Source: Pseudomonadota bacterium (GTDB lineage Bacteria > Pseudomonadota > Gammaproteobacteria > GCA-001735895). From it: a stretch of 5,852 nt of DNA. Both the position numbers and the translations under genes were made by a program. The stretch covers positions 1 through 5,852 of the forward strand of contig JACZQS010000168.1 of NCBI GenBank assembly GCA_022545625.1, given 5' to 3'. Below the pieces are notes generated by a model. The model did not search any database and had not been told where the DNA came from. It worked only from the letters and a program-made list of their open reading frames with translations. This document shows positions 1 through 5,324 of this stretch, in pieces (position 1 is the first letter of the stretch; every line of letters begins with the position of its first letter).

Positions 1-412
1 GCTCCACTACCTCTTCGTTTTGCATCATGTCTGCGAGTGAAATAGTGGTCAGATAATCATGTATCTGTTCACTGAGCTCATCCCACAACTGCTCCGTTAG
101 ACAGGGTTCGTAATCGGTTGAGCCATCCATAACATCCTTATTAGTGACATTCATCTCCTCATCCACCGCCTTGATAATATCAGCGATACAAACCGTTTCG
201 GGGGAATTCCCCAGGCTATACCCTCCGCCCGGACCCCGGGTGCTGACCACTAGTTTATTACGCCGCATTTTGGCAAAAAGCTGCTCCAGATAGGACAACG
301 AAATGCCCTGGCGGACCGAGATATCGACCAGCGAAACCGGACCCGGGTCAGAGTGCATGACCATATCTATCAACGAAGTAACTGCATACCTGCTTTTGGT
401 GGATAAACGCAT
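1..412 (-). CDS. iscR: IscR-like Rrf2-family transcriptional regulator lacking most Fe-S ligands (3' end beyond window)
   Basis: I translated 137 codons from the ATG at 412-410 before the window edge; the C-terminus is outside. The protein begins MRLSTKSRYAVTSLIDMV and aligns without gaps to remembered E. coli IscR (162 aa). It keeps the winged-helix core: ISxRQGISLSYLEQLF at residues 31-46, with Glu43, and the wing RGPGGGY at 59-65. In E. coli IscR a [2Fe-2S] cluster is held by C92, C98, C104 and H107. Here those positions are Lys, Ser, Cys and Glu, so only C104 remains; the only other Cys is residue 75. Classical cluster sensing therefore looks lost or altered. The location next to trmJ and suhB is the usual iscR locus, so the isc genes probably follow to the left. 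The start is fixed by the family N-terminus although no good ribosome-binding site precedes it. The Rrf2/IscR family call is secure; function as a true Fe-S sensor is doubtful. Confidence 0.9.
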   Translation of the reverse strand, partial: MRLSTKSRYAVTSLIDMVMHSDPGPVSLVDISVRQGISLSYLEQLFAKMRRNKLVVSTRGPGGGYSLGNSPETVCIADIIKAVDEEMNVTNKDVMDGSTDYEPCLTEQLWDELSEQIHDYLTTISLADMMQNEEVVE

Positions 413-442
413 CAGAGATGAGAAGTGGCGATAATTAGCCAG

Positions 443-470
443 AGTATACAATCCTGACTAAAATGGTCAA
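443..470 (-). promoter_or_regulatory. sigma70-like promoter of the iscR-like gene
   Basis: On the minus strand a -35 TTGACC (470-465) is followed after 16 bases by a -10 TATACT (448-443). Each hexamer matches the sigma70 consensus at five of six positions. The expected start point near 436 gives a leader of about 24 nt before the ATG at 412. The promoter lies in the 71-bp gap after the kinase stop codon, so iscR can be expressed independently of the kinase operon. Confidence 0.75.
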
Positions 471-474
471 CTAT
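450..474 (-). promoter_or_regulatory. IscR type 1-like operator overlapping the iscR promoter
   Basis: On the minus strand this 25-bp element has the half-sites ATAGTTGAC and AGTCAGG around an A/T centre. It matches the E. coli type 1 IscR consensus, as I remember it, at about 22 of 25 positions; the mismatches are a C for T in the left arm and two bases near the right end. It covers the -35 hexamer and most of the spacer, a position that fits autorepression. In E. coli, type 1 sites are bound well only by the [2Fe-2S] form, which is odd given the missing ligands in the adjacent protein. A canonical IscR elsewhere in the genome could be the real binder. Confidence 0.65.
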
Positions 475-483
475 TACGCTTGA

Positions 484-1812
484 TTAATTGTGACCTATAC
501 CCCTATCCACAGGAATACGGACGATCACTGTGGTCCCCTCGCCTATACTACTGTGGAAATTTATCTGTCCGGCGTGGGCTTCTACTATCAATTTACATAA
601 ATAAAGGCCGAGCCCATAACCGCCTGTACGACGCTGACGAGCAGTATCCGTCCGGTAAAATGGATCGGTGAGGTGTGCTAGTTCGGCTTCGCTAATACCC
701 GGCCCATGGTCAGATATCTGCAGGGATAGAAAATCTGCCTGTTTCTCAAGTTTTATCCCCACCGGAATATCACTTTCCGTCGAGTAACGACAGGCGTTTT
801 CGAGCAGGTTTTTGATTAACAGCCGAATCCTGACGTCGTCGAGTGAGGCGATTACCGGAGACAGCTCCTGAGTAATATTCTGATCAGGAAAATATTGATT
901 GATCACTTCATTTATGGTCTCCGCCAGATTAAATTCTGACCTGTTAAGCGGCGCATGGCTCGTATTTAACCTTTCTGATTCGAGAATGTTAGCAACCAGG
1001 TGTTCCATTTCACCGATATCCTCGATCAGCAAATCTCTTGTCTCGCTTTTATCGAGCAATTCCAGGTTAACCCGCATTCGTGTCATCGGGGAACGCAGTT
1101 CGTGGCTGATGGCGAGCAACAAACCCGCCTTGCCTTCCAGCATAGTCTTAATTTGTACTGCCATATTATTAATGCCCCGTGCTAATTGAGCCAGCTCATC
1201 CTCGCCACGAATTTCAACAGGGCTATCCAGTTTACCAGCGCCAATGTCGCTAACCTTCTGGGAAATTGCCTCAATGGGCCGGAACATTCTACGAATAAAG
1301 AGATACAGAACGAATAGCGTCGCACCCAGCGAAATAAACAGGATCCAGTGGCGTTTTCTCGATCCAGCCCTAAAGCTGCTATCTACCACGAATAGATAGC
1401 GAAAAGCCTTTTTTTCAACCATTAAAACAAATTCACCGTGCTCATGACCAATATAATATTCCTGGTAAGGACGCGGTGCCTGCTCAAGTTCAAAATTGTT
1501 TATCGACTGGATCCAGGATTGTGACGACCACTGGGTATCGGGACCTTCAATGCGTATCTCGAATGGCAGATCGAGGGCGAGAGACCCGGCCCTTTCCAGA
1601 TCCGGCGGCAAACCGATGTCGTCGATAACATACTCAATATAGCGCGCCAGGTTAGGGAGCAAATCGCTAATAAAGTGGGGTTTAATCCGACTCGTAAAAT
1701 TAATACTGAGGATCAAAGCGACGGTAAACATCGATAGAACAAAATAAAGCAGTAACCTGAAAATCAGGCTCTGACGCCTGATTCGAAGATACTGACGTAG
1801 ATTATTCAGCAT
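484..1812 (-). CDS. HAMP-containing sensor histidine kinase, CpxA/RstB-like
   Basis: This 442-residue inner-membrane kinase probably senses envelope state and phosphorylates the regulator encoded just upstream. Order of parts: short basic cytoplasmic start; membrane segment at about 16-38; periplasmic sensor of about 115 residues (39-155); second membrane segment at about 156-173; HAMP at about 174-226; dimerisation/phosphoacceptor helix with SHELRSP and His237; and the ATPase domain. The latter has an N box (KNLLENA, Asn335 and Asn339), G1 (DHGPG, Asp368), F box (DPFYR, 383-387) and G2 (GGYGLGL, 397-403). No catalytic motif is missing, and the length is close to E. coli CpxA (about 457). The start ATG overlaps the regulator stop in TAATG, which suggests translational coupling. 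The sensor domain is not one I recognise. The CpxA-like label rests on the CpxP-like neighbour, gene order and nearby GTAAN repeats; RstB-like kinases have the same architecture, so I give no symbol. Confidence 0.93.
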   Translation of the reverse strand: MLNNLRQYLRIRRQSLIFRLLLYFVLSMFTVALILSINFTSRIKPHFISDLLPNLARYIEYVIDDIGLPPDLERAGSLALDLPFEIRIEGPDTQWSSQSWIQSINNFELEQAPRPYQEYYIGHEHGEFVLMVEKKAFRYLFVVDSSFRAGSRKRHWILFISLGATLFVLYLFIRRMFRPIEAISQKVSDIGAGKLDSPVEIRGEDELAQLARGINNMAVQIKTMLEGKAGLLLAISHELRSPMTRMRVNLELLDKSETRDLLIEDIGEMEHLVANILESERLNTSHAPLNRSEFNLAETINEVINQYFPDQNITQELSPVIASLDDVRIRLLIKNLLENACRYSTESDIPVGIKLEKQADFLSLQISDHGPGISEAELAHLTDPFYRTDTARQRRTGGYGLGLYLCKLIVEAHAGQINFHSSIGEGTTVIVRIPVDRGIGHN

Positions 1813-2477
1813 TACCGAATGACAAACTGGTATCCGCTACCGCGAACGGTTCGAATCAGTTCCGGGCGTTGCAATTTATGCCGCAACCGACTAACCAGGA
1901 CATCGATGGCTCGACTATAGATATCTGCATCGATACCGTTTAATACGCGCATGATCTCGTCACGGCTAAACACCTTTTCCTGATTCTTTATCAATAAATC
2001 CAGTAGAGCGAATTCAGTCGAGGTAATATCAACAATCTGGTCGTTAATCTGCACCAGTTTCTTGCCCAGATCGATCCGCAGATCGCCAATTTTGAATTGC
2101 TCGCGAATTCTGGTTTGTTTGGATCGCTTTAAGATATTCTGTATTCGCGCCACCAGTTCGCGTGGTTCGAAAGGTTTAGGCAAATAATCGTCGGCCCCGA
2201 GTTCAAGCCCGACAACCCGGTCCATGACGTCACCCCTGGCCGTCAACATGATGATTGGAATATCACTAAACTGCCGAATTCGGCGACAGGTTTCAAATCC
2301 ATCGATCCCGGGCAGCATAATATCGAGCACAACAAGTTCAAACTGCTCCTGCTGTAATCTGTCAATTGCGGATAGAGGATGTGTTTCAGCTGATACAGAG
2401 AATTCAAATTTAGCAAGATAAACCCGGAGCGGTTCCGCAAGTTTTTCGTCATCGTCTATTAGCAAAAGTTTTCTCAT
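1812..2477 (-). CDS. OmpR/PhoB-family response regulator, CpxR-like
   Basis: A 221-residue cytoplasmic DNA-binding response regulator, the likely partner of the kinase it overlaps. The receiver domain (1-118) has the acidic pocket DDD at 8-10, phosphoacceptor Asp52 in VVLDIMLPGIDG, Thr79 in MLTA and Lys101 in PKPF: a full active set. The winged-helix DNA-binding domain (about 125-221) has the recognition-helix region SRAIDVLVSRLRHKL and the terminal RTVRGSGYQF typical of OmpR/PhoB proteins. I chose the ATG at 2477-2475, preceded by GGCAGGTAAC, because the protein then begins MRKLLLIDDD as in relatives. The upstream GTG at 2510 would add 11 residues, has no ribosome-binding site, and is probably not used. 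The gene follows the CpxP-like gene after a strong terminator, so its transcription is read-through or from a weak promoter I cannot define. Confidence 0.93.
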   Translation of the reverse strand: MRKLLLIDDDEKLAEPLRVYLAKFEFSVSAETHPLSAIDRLQQEQFELVVLDIMLPGIDGFETCRRIRQFSDIPIIMLTARGDVMDRVVGLELGADDYLPKPFEPRELVARIQNILKRSKQTRIREQFKIGDLRIDLGKKLVQINDQIVDITSTEFALLDLLIKNQEKVFSRDEIMRVLNGIDADIYSRAIDVLVSRLRHKLQRPELIRTVRGSGYQFVIR

Positions 2478-2520
2478 GTTACCTGCCTGGCCGAAGGCAA
2501 ACGTTAGCACGGATAGAAAT

Positions 2521-2555
2521 AATAAAAAGCAACTTCAGATAGTTGAAGTTGCTTT
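2521..2555 (-). terminator. rho-independent terminator after the CpxP-like gene
   Basis: A perfect 12-bp inverted repeat (2526-2537 with 2544-2555) encloses a 6-base loop. Read on the minus strand, the stem is followed by TTTTTATTATT. It starts 25 bp after the CpxP-like stop codon and ends about 45 bp before the regulator start, so it should stop most transcripts between the two genes. Confidence 0.88.
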
Positions 2556-2579
2556 CGTCGGGCCAGTTGATGGTCGAAA

Positions 2580-3032
2580 TTAATGGTGTTTCTGATGCCG
2601 ACTCATGTGCTCACCCATGTGTTCACTCAATTCCTTTTTTTGCTCGCTATCGAGCGAATCCAGAAAACCGGCCAGTGAGGCGATAAGCTGCGGTGCCCTG
2701 TCATTGATCAGTTGAGTTTTCTGTTGAACCATTTGTAAAACCTTTACCTGGTCCATTGTCGGTTCGGACAATAATTGTTGAACCATCTCCCTGTGTTCGT
2801 TTCGATTTGATCGGACATCCTGAAATACTTCAAGCAGAGTCACCGATAACGCCTTCAGATTTTGTTGCTGAATCACATCGAGTTCCAGGTTTTCGGTTAT
2901 CTTTTCGGTCAGGTATTCAGCTTTTTCCTCGGGGCTCGTCTTCCAGGCACTGTGTGCACCATAAGCCATAACACCCGAGGTAACACCCAGTGCTAAAACA
3001 GTTACTGCGATAATTTTTGTCGATTTTTTCAT
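2580..3032 (-). CDS. Spy/CpxP-family periplasmic protein
   Basis: A 150-residue exported protein. Residues 1-23 form a clear Sec signal peptide: MKKSTK, a hydrophobic core, and a VMA cleavage site before YGAHSAW. The mature part is predicted to be mostly helical and highly charged. It carries two degenerate copies of the family's LTxxQ motif, LDVIQ at 51-55 and LDSEQ at 127-131, with Asp in place of Thr in both. Size and motif spacing suit the Spy/CpxP chaperone/sensor fold. The C-terminus is rich in His (seven among the last 16 residues, ending HQKHH), which may bind metal. Known members hold a sensor kinase in check or protect unfolded periplasmic proteins; here the neighbouring kinase and regulator make an accessory inhibitor role likely, by inference. 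Its upstream region holds the GTAAN repeat arrays. A zinc-resistance-type (ZraP-like) relative cannot be excluded. Confidence 0.85.
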   Translation of the reverse strand: MKKSTKIIAVTVLALGVTSGVMAYGAHSAWKTSPEEKAEYLTEKITENLELDVIQQQNLKALSVTLLEVFQDVRSNRNEHREMVQQLLSEPTMDQVKVLQMVQQKTQLINDRAPQLIASLAGFLDSLDSEQKKELSEHMGEHMSRHQKHH

Positions 3033-3069
3033 TTTCTAGTCCAGAAGTTCAGTTAATAACGACGACAAG

Positions 3070-3084
3070 ATTACAGCTAGTTAC
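3070..3084 (-). promoter_or_regulatory. two GTAAN half-sites at 10-bp spacing (minus strand)
   Basis: On the minus strand GTAAC (3084-3080), five bases, then GTAAT (3074-3070). The spacing is that of the CpxR-type motif GTAAA-N5-GTAAA. The second half-site overlaps TGTAAT (3075-3070), a five-of-six match to a -10 box that could serve the CpxP-like gene, giving a start near 3063. No good -35 precedes it, as at activator-dependent promoters. The -10 call is tentative. Confidence 0.5.
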
Positions 3085-3105
3085 CCGTGCAAGCTTTTCA
3101 GCCGG

Positions 3106-3130
3106 GTAACGAATTGTAAGGTTTTGTAAC
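3106..3130 (+). promoter_or_regulatory. three GTAAN direct repeats at 10-bp spacing, CpxR-like operator
   Basis: On the plus strand GTAAC (3106-3110), GTAAG (3116-3120) and GTAAC (3126-3130) are each separated by exactly five bases. OmpR-family dimers bind tandem half-sites one helical turn apart, and the E. coli CpxR motif is GTAAA-N5-GTAAA. If transcription of the CpxP-like gene starts near 3063, this array lies at about -43 to -67, a standard activator position. It sits between the trmJ stop codon and the CpxP-like gene. Activation by the neighbouring regulator is inferred. Confidence 0.62.
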
Positions 3131-3133
3131 TGG

Positions 3134-3895
3134 CTAGCGGGAATCTTCAGAATCACCCGGAGATGAGGGGTCCTGGTTTTTATACTTTTCTACCGAGCTG
3201 AGGATACCGCGTAAAATATCGACCTCGTTTTTGCTCATTTCGAGGCGATGATAAAGACGCCGCAATCTTTGCATCAGTAATCCCGGATTTTCCCTGTCAA
3301 GAAATTCTGTTGTTATCATGACCTGTTCGAGGTGTCGAAAAAATCCTTCCAGTTGCTGGCTGGTAACGGCGCATTCCTGAATTTCAGTCTGCCGGGTTTC
3401 GGGCTGATTCCCGACTGTTTTGAAAATCTCGTAACACATCACCTGGATAGCCGAAGCAACATTGAGAGAACTGAAATCGGGGTTCGTCGGGATATTGACC
3501 GTGTAGTGACAGATTTGCAGCTCTTCGTTGGTTAATCCTGAATGCTCTCGACCAAATACCAACGCAACCCTGGATTGCCCGTTCAATTCGGCAATCTTTT
3601 TTGCCACTAACCCCGGCGATAATTCAGGCCAGGGTAATGATCGATCCCGTGCGCTGGTGGCAACCACCAGGATACTGTCTTGCACAGCTTCCTGAAGGCT
3701 CCCGGCTTTTCGTAGACTATCCAGGATCACATTCGCTCCAGAGGCCCTGGCGTAGGCAATCTCACCAATCGGACATTGTGGGTTCACCAGCACCAGGTTG
3801 GAAATACACATGTTATGCATGGCTCGCGCGGCTGCACCTATATTTCCAGGATGGGTCGTCCCCACCATAACAATATCAATATTTTCCAGGTTCAT
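3134..3895 (-). CDS. trmJ: tRNA (cytidine/uridine-2'-O-)-methyltransferase TrmJ
   Basis: A 253-residue SPOUT-family enzyme that 2'-O-methylates nucleotide 32 of tRNAs using S-adenosylmethionine. Visible motifs: the N-terminal block HPGNIGAAARAM (15-26, with Asn18 and Arg24); TSARDRSLPWP (80-90); the knot/cofactor segment ALVFGREHSGLTNEEL (111-126, Gly115-Arg-Glu); and IPTNPDFSSLNVASAI (135-150). These match E. coli TrmJ (246 aa) in order and spacing. The C-terminal extension (about 180-238, including HLEQVMITTEFL and ILRGILSSVEKY) is also TrmJ-like and separates it from plain TrmL/TrmH proteins. It ends in a short Ser/Asp-rich tail. The gene diverges from suhB, as in many Gammaproteobacteria, but the usual downstream iscR is displaced by the CpxP/regulator/kinase cassette. 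The ATG at 3895 is kept on family match; its ribosome-binding site is weak. Confidence 0.95.
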   Translation of the reverse strand: MNLENIDIVMVGTTHPGNIGAAARAMHNMCISNLVLVNPQCPIGEIAYARASGANVILDSLRKAGSLQEAVQDSILVVATSARDRSLPWPELSPGLVAKKIAELNGQSRVALVFGREHSGLTNEELQICHYTVNIPTNPDFSSLNVASAIQVMCYEIFKTVGNQPETRQTEIQECAVTSQQLEGFFRHLEQVMITTEFLDRENPGLLMQRLRRLYHRLEMSKNEVDILRGILSSVEKYKNQDPSSPGDSEDSR

Positions 3896-4056
3896 AATCG
3901 GATCGATTGTTTATTGGGTTATTAATTGGTCGTGATAAGAGTTAAGAACCAGTAATCCATTTCCGCGGCAGGTGCAGCGTCTACTACTTCTGGTTTATTA
4001 TTAGGCGCTTTGCTAGACTGCGCGCCACTATAACACCCCCACCGGACAGTGACACC
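3896..4056. other. divergent intergenic region between trmJ and suhB
   Basis: These 161 bp must contain the promoters of both divergent genes. The trmJ-proximal half is AT-rich (TTATTGGGTTATTAATTGG around 3911-3929), but I could not settle on a hexamer pair for trmJ. I see no gene or convincing operator here. Confidence 0.6.
4029..4034 (+). promoter_or_regulatory. candidate -10 element for suhB
   Basis: TATAAC at 4029-4034 matches the -10 consensus at five of six positions and lies 22 bp before the suhB ATG, giving a leader of about 16 nt. The -35 at the usual distance (CGCTTT near 4006-4011) is poor, so this is a weak call. Confidence 0.35.
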
Positions 4057-4845
4057 ATGCAACCCATGTTGAATATTGCAATTCGAGCAGCGCGAAGTGC
4101 AGGGGATCATATCGTCCGTAAAATGAACAGGTTACCGGACCTGAAAATAGAACAAAAAGGTCATAATGACTACGTCAGTGAAGTGGATCGGCAGGCCGAA
4201 GAAAAGGTAATCGAAACGTTGCTCAGCTCGTATCCGAACCACGGTATACTGGCTGAAGAGTCCGGTGAAATCGAAGGTAGTGAAGACTTCCGCTGGATTA
4301 TCGATCCGCTCGATGGCACCACCAATTATTTGCACGGCTTCCCCCATTTCGCGGTTTCGATTGCCTGCCAACACAATGGGCGCCTTGAACATGGCGTAAT
4401 ATACGATCCGATCAAACAGGAATTGTTTACCGCCAGTCGGGGCGATGGCGCCACTTTAAACAACAAGAAAATGCGCGTGACTCCAATACGATCAACCGAG
4501 GGAGCATTGCTCGGCACTGGCTTCCCGTTTAAGCATCACCATCAACTTGACGAATTCCTGAAGATTTTCAGCGAATTTTTCAAAACCGCATGCGACATTC
4601 GTCGTGCCGGGTCGGCCGCTCTTGATCTGGCATATGTCGCGGCCGGCAGGCTCGATGGGTTTTGGGAATCAGGACTCAACCCCTGGGATATAGCCGCCGG
4701 TGCGCTGATCGTTCGTGAAGCCGGTGGCATCACCACCGATTATCAGGGGGACGAAAATTTTCTCGAATTAGGCCAGGTTATCTCGGGCAACCCAAAAATT
4801 ATTGGAGATATGCTGCGAAAAATTCAATTACATCACAGTAGCTAG
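4057..4845 (+). CDS. suhB: inositol-1-monophosphatase family protein SuhB
   Basis: A 262-residue soluble Mg-dependent phosphatase of the inositol monophosphatase family. In E. coli, SuhB also joins the rRNA antitermination complex with the Nus factors, and that role is often more important than the phosphatase. The start MQPMLNIAIRAARSAG matches E. coli SuhB (MHPMLNIAVRAARKAG) and fixes the initiation codon. Metal and substrate motifs are intact: AEESGE (66-71, Glu67), the family signature DPLDGTTN (83-90, Asp83 and Asp86), and NPWDIAAG (208-215, Asp211). The stretch RRAGSAALDLAYVAAGRLDGFWE (182-204) is nearly identical to the E. coli form. Length is normal (E. coli 267). It diverges from trmJ, as is common in Gammaproteobacteria. 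A weak GGA lies nine bases before the ATG. I see no intrinsic terminator after it. Confidence 0.96.
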   Translation: MQPMLNIAIRAARSAGDHIVRKMNRLPDLKIEQKGHNDYVSEVDRQAEEKVIETLLSSYPNHGILAEESGEIEGSEDFRWIIDPLDGTTNYLHGFPHFAVSIACQHNGRLEHGVIYDPIKQELFTASRGDGATLNNKKMRVTPIRSTEGALLGTGFPFKHHHQLDEFLKIFSEFFKTACDIRRAGSAALDLAYVAAGRLDGFWESGLNPWDIAAGALIVREAGGITTDYQGDENFLELGQVISGNPKIIGDMLRKIQLHHSS

Positions 4846-4955
4846 CTCGAGCAACTGTTATCTGTCGATCGACTGCAGAATAAACCAGATTTATACCATC
4901 ACAAGATAAAACAAATTGAATTCGGAGCGGATTTACTTATTCTGAGCGTCTGACC
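4846..4955. other. intergenic region after suhB
   Basis: These 110 bp hold no gene I can support. A small palindrome, GTCGATCGAC at 4863-4872, has no following T-tract, so it is not a convincing terminator. A loose TTGAAT / TATTCT pair near 4917-4944 is too close to the next ATG to call as a promoter. Confidence 0.6.
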
Positions 4956-5324
4956 ATGATTAAATCCACGACCAATCGTTCCTCGCCCAGGCTAACCACG
5001 GTCGCCATAATCTCGGATACCCACGCGAATTTAGATCCACGAATTGCAGAGGTAATCAGCCATGCTGATATCGCAGTTCATGCGGGTGATATTGGTAACG
5101 CGGGAATTTTATCATCCATGCAGCCGAAAACTGGCCGTGTGATAGCCGTGGCTGGTAACAATGATCAACCGATACTCTGGCCTGCCGAACAATCCGAAGT
5201 TCTCGATTCGATACCCGAAATTGCCGAACTCGAACTACCCGGAGGCAGCATCGCAATAGAGCACGGCCATCGGCACGGCTTAATATCACCCGATCACCAA
5301 TCCCTTCGCAAAGCCCACCCCGAT
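4956..5324 (+). CDS. YfcE/MJ0936-type metallophosphoesterase, C-terminus lost at a junction
   Basis: From the ATG at 4956 I read a protein with calcineurin-like metallophosphoesterase motifs: SDTHAN (20-25, metal ligands Asp21 and His23), HAGDIG (42-47, Asp45), GNNDQP (67-72) and EHGHRHG (102-108). About 123 residues look authentic, ending SLRKAHPD. Relatives continue within a few residues to a GHTH motif that supplies the last metal ligands, then about 40 more residues. Here the frame instead runs into DNA antisense to a GH20 gene, so the last motif is missing. The frame has no stop to the window end (299 codons from 4956), so an automatic caller would report a false fusion of at least 299 residues. 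The protein as drawn would be inactive. It starts 110 bp after suhB on the same strand. The exact end of homology is judged by eye and could shift by 10-15 bases. Confidence 0.8.

Noticed and set aside
2478..2510. GTG at 2510 as the start of the response regulator, adding 11 residues
   Set aside because: No ribosome-binding site precedes it, and the ATG at 2477 has AGGT upstream and gives the normal receiver-domain N-terminus.
3080..3110. Inverted repeat GTTACCCG/CGGGTAAC as a trmJ terminator
   Set aside because: No T-tract follows on the minus strand, and the arms are better explained as opposed GTAAC half-sites.
3922..4110. 62-codon minus-strand frame across the trmJ-suhB gap
   Set aside because: It overlaps the suhB start, has no recognisable motif, and fills the space needed for the divergent promoters.
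4917..4944. TTGAAT / TATTCT pair as a promoter for the metallophosphoesterase
   Set aside because: Only four of six matches in each hexamer, and the start point would fall almost on the ATG.
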